Positions 20,109 through 35,600 of a stretch of DNA of 64,000 bases are shown here, piece after piece. The notes under the pieces were generated by a model, which did not search any database, was not told where the DNA came from, and saw nothing but the letters and a program-made list of their open reading frames with translations. The DNA comes from Setophaga petechia. Its lineage: Eukaryota; Chordata; Aves; Passeriformes; Parulidae. Within the stretch, counting starts at the first letter, position 1, and each line of letters starts with the position of its first letter. Location of the stretch: contig JANCRA010000007.1 in the NCBI GenBank assembly GCA_024362935.1, positions 21,043,003 through 21,107,002 on the forward strand, given 5' to 3'. A program made the position numbers and the translations under genes.

Positions 20109-23100
20109 CTAGAGAAATAAAAAAGCAAATGACAAACAGATCAGAAACGTAAATTGAAAAGGAAAAATCCGACTATTTAGATTGGTTTACTAATGTTCTT
20201 CTTTTGATCTTTCTGCTAATAAGAACTGAAAGATTACAAAACCTGCTCACTATGTGTTCTTAAATTAAACTTCTGCAATGCAGAAGTGCAGAATGTGTTT
20301 GTTTCAACAAATACTATTTCACAAATAACCTGTAAGTATTAAGCAAACACCCCTTCAGCAGGACCCTGATCCTACCAATTGCCTTAGGAGAGAAGCAAGT
20401 CAGAAAACCCGTTAGTATCATCTGTTTCCATGGTAAATTTCAGATTCAGCGAATGGGTGAATTTTGTTCACCGTCAATAACGGGCATCTATATTGCTGAT
20501 TTCCCGTACCAAAGGATATAAAAACGAAATTCGGGAAATTAGGCAAGTTACAGAAACAATATTTTGTAACAATATAGGCGATACATACCCTCTGTGAACT
20601 CTGCAAAAGACATTTTCATCGCAGGCAGGAGCGGAGAGAAAACACGGTTAGAAAGCGTATTTAAACCACAACGTGTTTTGTTTGATGCGGTTTTTACAAG
20701 CAGGTTGGTACCGCGCTGCCGGTAACGCACCCTGCTCACCCTGCCCTCCCTGCCCGCCCGCCAGGCCGGCCGAGACGCTCGCACCGGCTTCACCACGGCC
20801 AAAGCTCAGCGTCTCCCTTCCCCAGAGCGGCAATTCGGGAGCTGCCGGCAGCTCCCGCGGCCCGGCCCCGCCGCCCCCGGCAGGGCGGCTCCGACTCCGA
20901 CCCCGCTTTGCATCCCCGCGCCGGCAGCTCCGGCCGCCGCACTTACTTCTCCAGGAGCGTGAGGGCCGTGCTGGGGTTGACCCGCAGGTACTTGGAGGTG
21001 GCCTGCCCGTAGTCAGCCAGGTAGGTGGACCAGTCCCACACCATGAAGAGGTCCAGGAGCTGCGGGGGGAGAGGCGGGTGAGGGAGTGCGGGGAGGCTCT
21101 GCAGAGAGAGGCCGGGCGCAGCCCCACAGCAAGCCCAGCCACCATCCCCCTTCACCTGCCCATTTCTTTCTTTAATGTCTCTCACCTCCCTCAATGTGCA
21201 GGGAGGCGGCTGTGCAGCTTTGGCCCCATGAGGGGATGCTGATGGCTTCACGATTTAGTATTTAGGAACTTGCTTTACCATGGGGAGCAAGACAGGGATG
21301 CTAGTGTCTGCTGCTTCTCACCCTAATTTAAACGAGGTTCAGGTAGTCCAGTTAGAGTGAATTAAACACCTCCTGGCTGCAGTCTCCATTATAACTGATC
21401 CCTGAAACTCAGAGCCAAGCCCTGGGCACACTTCTGGCCCAAACAAACCCAAACACTTCAGAGGAGGAACAAAAAGTCTCCAACCACAGTACTACGCTTG
21501 GCTGCAGTTTCAAATCAGGTCTTGGACTCATAATCTGAGAGCTGCTGTTTAACAATAAACCAGTCTGCTTTTACAATCAGACGCAATACTGAACCTCCAG
21601 CAGCCAGCACCCTCACGGCCCTCAAAGCCTAATTCCCCCTCCACCATCACGGGGTGCAGGCCAGGCACCGCTGGGCACCCTGCCCAGGCAGCCAGGGGCC
21701 AGGGCACAGGCAGCCCTGCTCGGGGATGCCTTTCCCACGGCTACCTGCGCGCCAGTGGGCCCCACTGCCATTGACGTCAATGGCGGGGCGCCCCAGCTTC
21801 CCCCTGCGTCTGGGGCCTGGCCTTGTCCTGCTGCTGAGGGCTAACAAGGGCTTGTTCTCAGGCTGTCCCGTGTTAGCCAAACCTACTGTTAAGAAAAGCC
21901 TTGGGAACCATTAACAACACTTCGCCCCAGCACGCAGTGCCCGAGGCTGCTCCGCTGAGCTGGGTCCTCAGTGTAACCAAGAGCCCTGCTTGACCGGAGA
22001 CCTGCTGAATCAGTAATGCTGGAAAGGTGGGCTGGAACAGGATTTTGTGTAACAAAACCACCTGAAAAAATGTAAGACTACTGCAAGTCACATCATTTTG
22101 CTATTTCAAGGAAGAACCGTTCACTTCAAACATTTGTTTCTGCTATACCTGACCAGAGCTGTTAGAGCTGGGACACAACAGTAGCAGCCCCTGCTCCCAC
22201 AGGCAGAGGTGCAGCAGGTGCTAACTCCTCTGACTTCTCAGGCTACACTAAGAGGAGGGCTGCACCCCAGAGAACCTTACCTTGCCTTACTTAAACTTCT
22301 CAGTGTGACAAACTGTCAGAAGAGTCCAGCAATGCTCATGCCCAAAATCATAACATCAATTCATTTACAGAAAAGTATACATCCAGTCTTCCCAGATTCA
22401 AATTTCAATGCCTCTCTTTTGCAAATTTTTCCACTTCCAAACCACTTTCTTATGTTACTTTCAAATAGAGTGTCTAATTTAAACACATAATTTTCTAATT
22501 AATTACTCCTTCTTTATTTGTAGTGTAATCTTTTAGAAATAGGTAGCAACATTTCCTGGCATTATAATGGACCTCTGACACACCTACTCACATTTTACAT
22601 TTAACTATTTCATAGAGGTGAAAGGGTCTAAAAGCCAAGGAGGCAACTTCACTCTCTGCTGACTAGATATCCATTATAAGCACCAAGGTCAAATTCAAAC
22701 AGTTCTAGCCCACAAAGCCCTTTCTCAAGATGGACACCACCAATTTTACTGTGTTGCTGAGAGCATGCCTTCAGTCACCATGCAAACAGACTTGGGAAGG
22801 CTTGATAACTCAGTTTTGAAACTCACAGCCTCAGTTGCTACTGCATGTTACTCATCACTTGTTTTACCTGTGCTACACAGTTTGGGTGCCAGTCCTCACA
22901 GAGGTATTTTAAAGCACAACCAAAAGAGTGGAAAGATAGGACAGGCAGATGCACAAGGCAAGGTGTGAGGATAAAGCTGATAGGAACCCAAATAATATAA
23001 TCTGGTGATTAATAACTTACTGCTACTTACAGTGCTACTTGTCATGGGCTTCACATGGGACATGGTCTTTAAGGATGGACCAATGTTCCTGCAGTTGTAC

Positions 23101-26100
23101 TCAGTGAGTAAGAAGTGAAAGATTTCATTTCTTATCCCTATTGTACCATTGAAATCGAGGATTCTGGGTAAATCTTAAACAACTCTGAAGCTCATATGGG
23201 TGAAAGGTACCTAAAGTATCCTGCAAGCAATGTGCAGCCCAAAGCCATTGATGACTGACACAATTACAGCGCTGACAAGTTCAAAGGAACCTCCCTGACA
23301 ACACTGCACGAGTGAGTTTCATACAATGCTTTCAAGGGTTGACTCAACTGACTGTGCCATGGCTCTGGGAAATCTCAGTGACAGTGATGACTGGAAGATT
23401 ACACCTCATTTGTCACCTGGCCAAACACAGGTAAGCATGGAGGGCTCTAAACAGATCACGAAGCCTGTTGTCTTTTAACACGAGGTAAGAAGATGTCACA
23501 CAGAACATGAAGCATATTCTGTGCACTCCAAGACAGTCCTGGTCCTCAAGAATGAACACCTAAAGAGACACTATTGGCAAGGGTGATGTACCCAGAGCTC
23601 CTTCCCTGCTCCATGCATGGTCAAAGAGCTGCAGGCAACCAACCTCATGCTAATAAATCTCTTAAGTTCAAGCAGCTGTCATGACACATGGCAGGTAGCT
23701 CAAAGGCCCAGACATGCAATCAAATGACACATGCCACTCAGTCACAGCCCCCTTCCCTCCTTCTGTGCATCTGTTCAGGGGCTGCAGTGTGACAATCATG
23801 TCCTGAATCAGGATTAAATGTGGCAGGGAGCTGCAGACACTGCTGGAGCCCAGAATGCTGCTGTGCACGATTATGCACTGTGCATTTTGTCCCATCACAG
23901 CTGCAGTTCTGCACCGTGGCACACTGCTGTATGCAGTGGGCTTGGACAGCAAATACCGCATGCTGTGGGGTGGGGGAGAGCTGCCTGGTGTGCAGCTCTT
24001 GGGATCTGTGTCCTGGCCATTCCTATCACATCTGCCCTGGCACCCAGGCTCAGTGGATGCACAGCCCAAAGCTGGTTCTGTGACAGTAGTTTTTACTGCA
24101 GCATCTAGGATCAAATCACGGCCAAGTTAAAGCAACATTTCCCTAATACTGTTTTATTTATTAAAGCTTTCACTATTACTGAGACAATAACTGAAAATGA
24201 AATGTATTGTCTAACAAGGAATGCCCCACACTGGCATACACAGTCAAATATGGGCGAACAGTAGGTCCTGGCAATAAGCATTTCCCAGCTTCAAAAATCA
24301 GTCAAAGGCCACAGAGTTTATCCCATCACACTGGTGCTACTGGCTGCAACTCCTTTAAGGTTAGACTGTGCACAACTTGCCTTGAAATTACTATAGGAAA
24401 AATGTTTCTTTTGCACATCCATCTTTCCTAAGTTGACACGTGTGGAAAAAACCTGACAGAAAGGCATTCTCAGCCCCACATAAGGAGCCACCCAAGGGTG
24501 TTTAGTCAGAATCAGCTTATCATGCAGGAAAAACATTGTGAAGCACCAAATAAACTAAATATATGTACTCTGCTACCCAAGAACAATGGCACTGCTGTGC
24601 TCTTCATCCCATAATAACCACGAAAAATAAGAATAAGCTCAGACAGGCAATACTATACCCAAGTATTTTATAATGAAGCAGAATATGCTTCCCTAGGAGC
24701 AAGGAGCAATTATTCCCTTCTGACTAGGAACAATTTGCAGAGATGTATGTGTGTCTGAGTCATTTTGAAAAAAAAAAAGGAACAAGGAAAAAAAAAGAAC
24801 AAGCTTTAGCCTTTCCTGTACACCGCAAAGAACATCCTATATATTGTCCACTTACTTACATTTACAAGATACAGTCCACACTTCCACCTTATTTAGAGGA
24901 TTTTGCTTTTTCTAAAGGTGTGATATAAGGGGGACCTTCATCCAACATCTTGGAACCATCAGGGCTGAAGATCAGAGAGTAGCACTCTTCTACTGTACGT
25001 GCAACAGTGTTGCTTTCCCAAACCATTACATTATTAGTCACATATATACTTCTAACATTATAGGTAACTTAAGCCTCTGGTTGCTGTACTGCACTTTTAT
25101 TTTGAATTATACTCTACATTGCTTTGATTTTGTAATTTTCCCTTTGTGTGTAGGTATTTTCTAGATGCCTTTTATGTCTTACATTAGGTCTCTTTGTAGA
25201 AGTAAACATCACTTGGAAAAGAAAAGGTGTTTATGTGTACTTACGTAAAAGTTTATAGTAATTTCTGACATTATACAGGTAACACTGCTGTTTTTAACTG
25301 GAAGACTTATTTTTAAAGATACTAAACTACGTTTTGGTTAAAAGGTTTGGTTATTCCTACTGTAAGACCTTGTCAGCAAACAGAATCAGTTAAGACAAAA
25401 CATTATAATACTGATGCTATGAGAGGGAAAGATCTTAAACTTTTAGAATTCTGATTTCAAATAGGGTACTTGCACCTATTCCTCAAAGTTAGTTCTCTAG
25501 TGTTTTCCCAGTATCTAGGTGATATGGTCGTGTTTGAATAGAAATTACTCTTTATCATTGCTCACTAAAGCTTTGTATTGTATTACCTAAAGTTCAGAGC
25601 AGCTCAGCCATAGTCCTGTATTTAGGCCATCTTGTAATTACGTGAGAATTTTGTGCACTGGGAACTGCTGGAATCGACCATCCGGCCCCTTCAATGACAT
25701 CTGAGCCTCTTGTCACATCCTCAGATATCATACAGATGCCCTTTCCTTTTGACTTTTGGGCAACTGTCAGGAATAATCTTGGAAGAGAACGCAACTTTGG
25801 GAAATAGCTATGCACAGAGTGAGCACAGCAACAGACAGAAGGAGGAGACGAGCTTTGCAGATGGAAATGGGGGCAGTGTCCATTAGGCCCTGTGCTGGTT
25901 ATATTACAAAAATCCTAATTGTAAATTATAAAGGTTTCTAAATGCAAGCTGGAATGGTGCAAGTTGCAATCTCTTCTGAAGCAGCATGAGCATCAGCAAA
26001 TAGCTTTGGTTGTACAAATGGCACCAGTGATTCAGAAGCTGGAGATAAAACTGAGTTGTACACTTAATTTCCTACTTACCTTTCAGTAAAGTCAAATATT

Positions 26101-26589
26101 CCATCCAATGAAAAGTAATTCTTTTAATATATCACTGTTAGTTATGTCAGTTCTGGCCCACTCTCCTTGCTCACAAGCTGAATATTTCTTATGCTAAACA
26201 GTTTATTAACCCCTAATCACCCAGTTACTTCTGGACTTGATTGCATGTGTAATTACCTTTTGTCAGGTACAATTTGCCTGATAAACATGTCAGAACACTT
26301 GCTGCTTAGTCTGTTGAAACAGATAAATGCTGTCTTTCCACAGCCTTGGGGCATAATTAACAGGGAAAAAAAAAGGCAGTTATAAAAACACACAGAAGCT
26401 GATTCAGTGAGGCAGGAGTTCACAGCGTGCAACCCGCCAAGGCCCATTGCCCGGCCCGCTACGCTTGCCTGAGCTCTTATTGAGTTCCAGCCTGCTGTGA
26501 CAGGGCAAAGGGGGCAGCCCTCAAAAACTGAGATTTAAAGTAGGTTTCCACGTGAACTTCAAAAAAAAAGTGGGATGATGTCTGTTTGG

Positions 26590-26629
<40 letters not shown>

Positions 26630-29600
26630 ACCACACAGTGAAGCAGATAATGAAATTGGTAGAGTCCCTGTCATGATTGTGCATTATACACCCAGATTCT
26701 CCGGGATGGGACCAAGAACGAAAAAACTAAAAGAAAGCAGAGGGAAAAAAAAAATCAGGAAAAGCAAACAGGTCAGGATTAACTAAAAATGCTTTGTGGC
26801 ATCCTTGGGCTCAATTGCTTCTGATTTCTGCCCTGTAGTGTTTGCAGGTTATGTACCCGTGCTCTACGGGGAGTGCGGAAAAAAGAAATCCTTACCTGAC
26901 CTCTGGATAACCCAAACAGGAGATTAGCCCATTTCCAAGCAAAGCAGGTTGTCACACTGTTAGGCCAATTGCTTCTATTGACACTTTGCATAAACATCTT
27001 ACACAGGGTGATCAGAAAGGACTGTTACGCCATTAATGCTCTTTTTATTTTTTATACCTAAGTCTTACAGAATAAAGGCCTTTCTGAGTAAGGGATAACA
27101 AAAGGGTCAAAAGGTCACAAACATTCTTTTAAGTAGGCAAAAATCAGGGAAGTTTAGATTCATTGAAAAGTGCAAATTGGAATTTTTTTGCATCTTAAAC
27201 ATTCCAGCGTGCTCAGCTTTTTCTAATTTCACTTCTAGTAAATTCATTATCTACTTAATTGTGCATTTTTACTTTTAACTTTTAAATAAGAAAAATGCTA
27301 AAGTCTTCATTTTAGGAAATAGCAAGCTGTCTAACCTTCTCAGCTAATCAGTAATCTAAACAGACTTAGACATTACCATTGAAATCCTCATGAGGACCAG
27401 TGTGAAAATATACAGAACCTTTTCTTGAAGTGGGATGACTGAACAGTCTCTCATGTACAGTTTTCATATAATTTACACAGCATGTGGTTTGCACTGTGTA
27501 CAGCAAAATATTCTATATTTTCTTTTGTTTTGCTTTCACTTTGATCAGAGATGGAAACAATCTCCTTTTAATAGTATAAAAGCCACCTGCTGGGCATCAC
27601 AGACTACAGCTAATTGGCAAATTCTTTGAAATTTTGATATAATGGATTTTGACCTCTTTAATTAAAAAAACCCAAAGCCTAGAATATGGTGAACTCTTCT
27701 AAGAAATGAATAGTGCCAAGCATATACAACTGCAAGCTACACCCAATCTTTTCTTAGGAAAGATTACAGAAGTAACATTACAGTTTTTCCCTTGAGGATG
27801 CATGGTTTTTGGCCTAGGGGAAAAAAATACTATTGCTAGCTATTTATCATTTCAGTCCCTAAGATAAAGACAGAGCAAACACATTAATATTTCTATTATT
27901 TCTACTTTTATTGGGCTTTGGAGCAAGCAAAGGACCAAACATGAAGCTGACTTTTTCATTTTAAACACAGTAAACTCACAAAAGCCACTCACAAATGTTC
28001 CAGTCCAAAAAACATTTCCTACTCCAAGGAGCTCACTGTACCAACCCACCCTGCCTTGTTTTAAGAAGGACAAATGGGTTTCAGGACCCAAAAGGAAGCC
28101 TGTCAACCAGAATTGTTGCTGTTTCATAATCTCTGACAAAACGTTAACCTTTCAGTGCAGCTATAATCTCATTGCTTTGGGAACTCTGAGGCAGCACTGT
28201 CTTTCTTTTGTTAAAACACTTATTTATATTCTGCCCAGCATAATGGGGCCTTGGTCCATGACTGGGACTCATAGGCACTGCAGTAACACAGCTATACAAC
28301 AACAACAACACTGTTTTAATCTTTGCTTAGGTTTTGTGCACAAGTATACATGAACATATGTTACACAGGTATACACTTATTTCCAACAAAAACCATCTGC
28401 ATGACTATGAAGATAATACCATCATTATTCACCAAGTTATGCTTCTGTTAATTAAAGCATGCACTCCATGAGAACACTTACTAAATTGGAAAACAAAACA
28501 TAAAGGACCAGGATCAGAATCAAAACTGGACAAAGACAAGTCTTGTTTACTCTGAACATTTCTTGGTTGCAAAGGAACAACAGAACTACTTAAAATGTAG
28601 ATACCTAAGTCCATCTTGAAAGGAAAAAAAGAGAGTTTGCTAACTGTAGAATAACACCATACCAACCAAACACAATTATCACTTAATCAGTAGGTGTTCA
28701 TTACTGCTGACAAACATCTTGTTAGCCTGGTTAGCAAGTCTGCCTGCCACTTGCCAAAATATTTTGTTTTATTTAGACCTGGTGACTTATTTTGTGAATG
28801 TGGTGAATTTCAGAATCCCCTCTACTGATCACATAACTGGAATAACGCACATTGGTCTTGTATTTCAAAGTGTACATTGCTCTCTTGATCTGTGAATGTC
28901 TCCCCATAGTTTATGCCATTTTTCTGAACTGGTACAACAAATGGATTTTCAAAGTGATGTTATGGGGATTTAGCTATGCAATTCCCATTAGTGTCAATGG
29001 GGGTCGCAGGCTAAATTCCTAGACAATGCTTTGAAAACTGAGCCCTGGATTTTCAAAGGAAGGATAGTCCGTGTTAGAAAGGCAGTGTCTTTCAGTTTTT
29101 AAGCCACTGCATTAAAACCTGCCTTTTTCTTTTAAGCACCATACATTTAGAAAATGTGTCCAAATCTGGGACATTGAAATGTTCACAAGAATGAAATAAT
29201 TTTGTATTTAAATGCTACCATCTGTTTCAAATTTATAAGTGAAATTGTATCTGTCACTATCTTGAATGTTGGGATACAATCTTCAACACATTCATAAATG
29301 TACAATGTATAATGTTATGACAGCTGAACCATTGGGATTTGTTGCTATGCTAAGAGAAAACAGAAGTTATTTGTGTTCATATACTTTTATAAGAAAAAAT
29401 CCTTGTAAAGGACAGAATTCTTTCCTAAAATCTGGACCTTGCGGTATACTTTGAGAAATGCCTGGTCTTGTTACGTTCATGATTTTTTTTTTATTCTTTG
29501 GCACTTCAAATGAACTTAGGCCTGCCTATAAAATAGAATACTTGCTGATGAAGCCACGTGAACAAGCTTGTTGCTGTTACCATAACCAGAAAAACTCACA

Positions 29601-32600
29601 ACATATAATTTTTACAAATCCCATTAAAACTTCAAGCAGCCCAAGATACAACATCAGAAGACACAGAAAAATAGTTTCTGAGACAAATATAAATAGCTAG
29701 GCCCTATGAAACACCCAGTACAGCAACAAGTAATACCTCTTCAAAGAAGATTTGTTTAATTACAGTGAAAATGTTTATTATGTAGTGTGTTGTTCTTCAT
29801 CATTAAAGAATAAGCTGGACTAGTAGCAAAAGAACCATCTTTTGAGTCTAGAAGCAGAGAAGGGTTTGAAAAGCAGGAGCCTGGCAGACAGTCAGGCTCC
29901 AGAGGGCACGGGCTCCGGCCAAATTGCTCCTGTCAAGCGTGTTAGTCCGTACACAAAGTCCCTTCAGACAAAGCATAAAACTATGTCAATGGCAAAATTT
30001 GTGTGGATTAAAAATTGTGTATTATGCAATGGTCAGGTCATTCACCATTTTTTCTGGTTTTGAGTTCCTGACGCAGAGGTGTACACATTCAAACAGCACA
30101 CAGGGATGACAAGTGCAGCCCCCCGAACAGGCCATCTGCCTCTCACCTGAACCAGACTTTGAAAACACCATTTCAACTGTTCAAATTATGAAGGATTTAA
30201 TATAGCAGAGGTAAATCTCAGCTGGCATTTCCACTTGGTTTCTGGTTGTTTTTCTAAACACAGGTTTGCCAGTAGTACTTAAATATTGACATCTACTAAA
30301 AAGAAATTTTCTAGTTTAGTTTATTTGAACTTTAATTTTCTATAGGCACTTCTTTTTTAATTGTACTAGACACGCAACAGGCTTGCTTTAAACTATTCAC
30401 TTGTCTATGAAATAATGCCATAAATAGCACATGATGAGGCACACTATCCTAGAGTAAGCTTCTTGGGGATTAAAACTGTACCATTTGTCTCAATCCTTCC
30501 TGTAAAAAATCCATCTGAGTTGATTCACTATAAAAATGTTGTCCAAAAGTTAAAAATCTAAAGTTAAAATTTAACTACCTTCTCTAGTTTAGAGGTGCGT
30601 CTAATTAAAATTAATCTAATTTGGTGTAACCAGAATAAAATTCAAACACAAAACACACTTCCATACTGTGTTCTGGAATTGAACACTCTTGTCCCATCTG
30701 CCACATTTAATATTTAGCACTATCCATAAGAGTAACTCCAGATGCCTGCAGTCTTACAAGTGTGTATATAAACCATACCACAAGAAGTCATTATCTGACA
30801 AATGCTGGTTCTAACGACTCCAAAGCTGTCCTTGTATACACACACACCTAATCTAGACAGTCAGGCTGCTGTACCCTAGAACTAATCATCTGCAGTAGTC
30901 TGCCCAAGTATGCATCTCCAAGTTTAAACTTCAGTCCAGTTACTTCTAGGATTAAAGGAAGAGGCTTTAGATAACACAGCCCTAGCATGCAAATGCAAAC
31001 TGATGCCTATGGGAAGACAAGTGAGCATGGCACAGCTCCATGGCATCAGCTTTGTGCTTACAGAGGAAGAGAAGACTTCAGCTCTTTGTGTGAAACTTCA
31101 GCTCAAGAACAGACCCAGGACACCACCAATGCAGGCACTGCTGGGAACTGGGGATTCAGTGAACGGGGCATTTCCCTCTCCCAACTTTCCAGTCATTTTT
31201 TGTCATATTGTGACTTGGAAAAAACACCAGAGAAAATTACATCCATGAAATATGCTGAAATTACATTGCCACAGAGATTGATTCAACTTAACAGGAGGAT
31301 ATACAACAGGTCTACAAGATTTATGAGTCCTCTTGAATCTGCAGCACTTAAATCTCCACAGAAGTCCATGATCTACAGTGTGTACTATGAATCACTTCAC
31401 TTCCACTGAGATAACCTGAGCAGGTAAGGGGAAATAGTTTGGTTCAACACAACAGAGTAATTATTTTTTAATTAACAACTTTCTTTTGGTTTAGTTTCTT
31501 TTATCATCTGTGCATTTCTCAAAAGCTACACATCCAAAGTAAAAAATTACAGCCACGGTGTGCCAGATTCTTCTCTTAGGCAGCCATTAAAACACTTAGC
31601 ATTTTATATACAAGGTGTCTGTTTGAAATGCTTCTTCAGAAAGCAGATACAAATACAGCAACTGCTCAATAAAGTATCTCAGCTGATCTTGGGTGCTGAG
31701 CCAGAATATGTGAAAAGCCACTGAAATTCAAGACATAACAGGCCACAAACCAGCATAATTTTGTTTGCATCCAGAAACAGAAATCCAGTGCAATCCATAA
31801 GGCACAGATACTTACAGATGTGGCCATCGTAAGTTTACTGTAAACAGACAGTTATTTCTTCCAAAGAAGTTCACTCAGGGTATGGCTGCATAACCACCCT
31901 TTATGGCAGATGAAGTTACATCCCTTAGGGAAAGCTATGCTAGACCTGAGAACCTCTGGACAAGGAATTCCGCAGTCAGTAGCTCAGGAATGTAAATACA
32001 GACGAGTTAAAAGGAAAGCCAAAATCACTACGAAAAAATTCTCATATTCTTTCATGGACAATCTTTACTTTCCTCTTTAGCTACAAGAAAACATTTACTT
32101 CCCTATTTATCTCTATCAAATGACTCTCAAAACACTTCAGCAAATACTATAGCCCATATAAAATCCTGGTTTTGTTTTGTTAACTTATCTAGATAACTTG
32201 GTTTAACAAAGGCTTCCAAGCCCAGCAAGTTGCAAGCTGGATACCTCAAAATTTCCTTTTCTAAATTGGGTTTTTGCAAAAGATCTTTCTCCTCGGGCTA
32301 TTGTTTGCAAACGTATTAGGAAAAACCCCATTTTGCTTAAAGGCAATAATTCAATACAATTTCTTTTCTAAGAAATACATCTTCAAGAAATTATTCTCCT
32401 TAGAAGATGCTTTTTTTTCCCTTTAGATTATCCATTTTCTCCGCAATCCTATGGACAGTATTTTCTTTAAATGTTTTATCTAAAAAATTATTTCTTATGA
32501 TTTCCCTGGAAGACCGAATAATTACAAATTATTTTATATGTCATTTGCAATAATTACTCTTAATATTTTAGCTCCAACAGATCCCAGTACACATGGAACT

Positions 32601-35600
32601 TCTGCTGAGTAATGATGGCAAAATTCAGCCTTTAATGCCTCTTGCAATTTGAAAACATCTTCCCCTGATTTTACTTGCCACTTTGAAATGTTATCCCTTT
32701 CTAGGGAGTAATCCTGTGCTAGATTCTTTTGCTTCTTAAACGAACATTATTCTCACCCTTTATTGACTGACCAGATCTATTATCACATGTAAGCAGTGTT
32801 AATCCTATAGTAATTAACACCCTTATTAAAGTAATTTTAACTCAAAGAAGTTTAAATCGCATTATTGGTTTTATTTAATTAAGCTATGAGGGCCGTTTTA
32901 CAGTGTCACTCGAGTTTTCAGCTTGTGCCTTTTCTGTATCAGTTACACAGGTCCCCCCTGCAGACACCTCATCCTGATACACACAAACCACTACCACCAC
33001 CCCACCCACTTACCAGGGTATTTCTGGCTAGGAGTTATTCAACATTATTCCATTTCATTGTGAACTCTTCCAACTATTCTGCATGTCAATGGATGCAAGA
33101 CGTAGACACTACACTGAGCATTTTACCATTCCCAGAACTATCATTTGGATGTGCATTGGAATGACAGTATCACATTCACCCTTCCAGGGGACTCAGTATC
33201 TTGTTAGTGCCTAAAGTGAAAGAGCCACTTCTCTCCTTTTCATACATCCCAAGCGAGGGCAAACATATTTATTTAAATTTCAGACTGGCAAGAAGAAACA
33301 GAATCTCAATGCATTGAGTTGCGCCACTTAAAACGGCCCCTTTTTCCGTTACTTTGAAAATAATTAAGTTTTAAAAGTTTAATAAATAAGCTTTAAAATT
33401 GTGGGTTTGTGTGTGTCCTACTGCATGTTCCTTTCTATGGGAAAATATCTGATGGCCTATGTTGTCTTACAGATCTCAGGTAAGCTACTCAACTGACACA
33501 TTTGGCACAGGGTCAAAAGATGAAAACTGTCTTCTGGTTTAACTGCATCAAGTTACACTGTGCACTCTGGAAAGCGTGGGCTAATTATGTGTCCTTCTGA
33601 ACGATTTCCTGGAGGCACACTACTAAAACTGGGAAAGCTTGAGTTCTCCTGGGAATAAGGCAAGCCCATGGTTTTAGGGACTTTAAACACCATTAACTGT
33701 GTACTGAAAGTCCCTTCTTTTCTTTGGATAAAAACATCTCTTCAAATTTCTACTGTTTAAAAACAAATGTTCTTACTGGGTCTCAGCATAAACCATGGAA
33801 AATTATAAACACCGAAAGAGAAAGGTAAGAATAATAAAGTACATTTACAGACACAAATTGACTTTTAATCTTTTTATCACCTCATCCCATATTTTTAAAT
33901 TCTTCTTTTTTCCCTGTCATTTAGTGCTTCCATCTACTCATATTTTATTTCTGCATTTCTGTTATTATTCACTCTTTATTCACACTTTCTGTAATTGCAG
34001 GGTCTTTTAAGTTGCACTGTTCCTTTGCTACTAATGCTCTAGATAAAGTCCTCTGCAAGGAGGACACAATCTATATGTGAATCTTCCATGCGAACTTTGT
34101 TATTCCACTCTTCTTTAAAATAGCACAATTTGTGAAAGCATAAATTGCTCCAAATGTTACACACCCCTAAGAGCCATAAATGGTAACATATATGATAAGC
34201 TGTGCCCACGAATGTGCTGGTTCAGTCATACTGCTTACAGTACAACTAGTACACTTCATTCAGAAACCAGTTGTAACAAACCAGGATGAAATTCAATTAT
34301 TCTTTTGCCAGTTATTGATATCTTTGCATTAACTTCATCCCCCAAATTTCACTGACTGAGTGAAGGCAGTCTAGCTAGACAAAGTAATACTTTTTAATTT
34401 GTATTTCTGCAGTTCTAAGACAGCCAATTGCAAATCAGTGTCTCACTATGGTACACCCTATATAAACACTTTTGAACATATGACCTCTTTTCCTATGATA
34501 CTATGATCCAAATGAATAAACATTCATTAACTACATTTCACCAATTCAAGTCACTGCCTTACTATGTCCATGCAATTCCTTCATTGTGTTATTACTGTTC
34601 TGAAGCTGGGAAAAAGTCTTGTTTTCCTTGTTTTTTACATTCAAAGGAATGTAAAACATTCCTTTGATTTTACTGGATTTAATATTTGCATCACAGTGAC
34701 TTACAAAGATGAGATGGACTTTCTTTTTCACAGAAGAAACTAGCAAAAGGAAAAAAATGGGGTATTCTGTCTGCTGCATGTGATTGACAGATAATTTAGA
34801 AAAGGAATGAAACCTAAGTATGTTGATTGATGCAACTGAAAAAAATACAGAAGGCAAATCTGTATGGTTAAAGGGTTAGTAGTGCTGCTCAGTACATACT
34901 ACATACCAGTGGTAGCCCCAGTTTATATAAGGCTGGAGAATGTAAGTGATTTTGGGGCAGAAATTACTTAATACACTAACACAGCTACCAGTTCTGTGGC
35001 TCCCCAATGGGAGAGCAGGACTTATAAACATTAAGAGAATTCAAATAACATGTACCTTGAAGGAAACCAATAATTTTCTTCTCTTGTGTTGCTCAATTAA
35101 CAATGCTTCTTCATTACTCATAGGAACCACATATTGCTCACAGAATTCAGAGGAAGTACTGGGGAGATGGGGCTCCAAAACTGAGCTCCATCCATAATTC
35201 AGGGCTACAGAAGGGCCCAGACACAATAGTGGAGATCTTGCAGCAACTGGCAGTCAGCAGGAGGACAACAGCTTGATATAATGTATTCACAAACTTTGGA
35301 AAGTTGTGCACCCAAATCTTTCTTCCTTGCATGTACATAATTTCTTACATGACAAAGGCAAGGACTGGATGGGAGCAAAACTGCTAGCAGAAGAATCTTC
35401 ACTTCATTGAATAACTTTCACTGAATAGAATGCAGATCAGTGATTCGAAGAGTAAGCAGGATTTTACAAACATAACAGGCACACAGATCAGCTTCTAATA
35501 GAAGGAAGATATTTGTTAATTGAGAAATTATCTGGAAGTGAACCTTCTGAAACTTTCCAACCAACAGGTCCTTCTGCAAAAGAATAAAACCTTCTCCAGA

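Larger units (their letters stand above)
20690..21150. other. Intragenic CpG island at the penultimate EXOC6 exon
   Basis: GC-rich DNA with many CpG dinucleotides, surrounded on both sides by AT-rich intron. It spans the 113-nt exon 20947-21059. It lies about 2.4 kb upstream of the CYP26C1 start codon and is not at the EXOC6 promoter, which is outside the window. Possible regulatory element or cryptic promoter. Confidence 0.6.

Noticed and set aside
26590..26619. A30 run as the tail of a processed retrocopy
   Set aside because: No recognisable coding sequence, SINE body or target-site duplication on either side. Kept only as a simple repeat.
34480..34510. CR1-tail-like repeats (CTATGATACTATGATCC)
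   Set aside because: Only two imperfect units and no CR1 body next to them.
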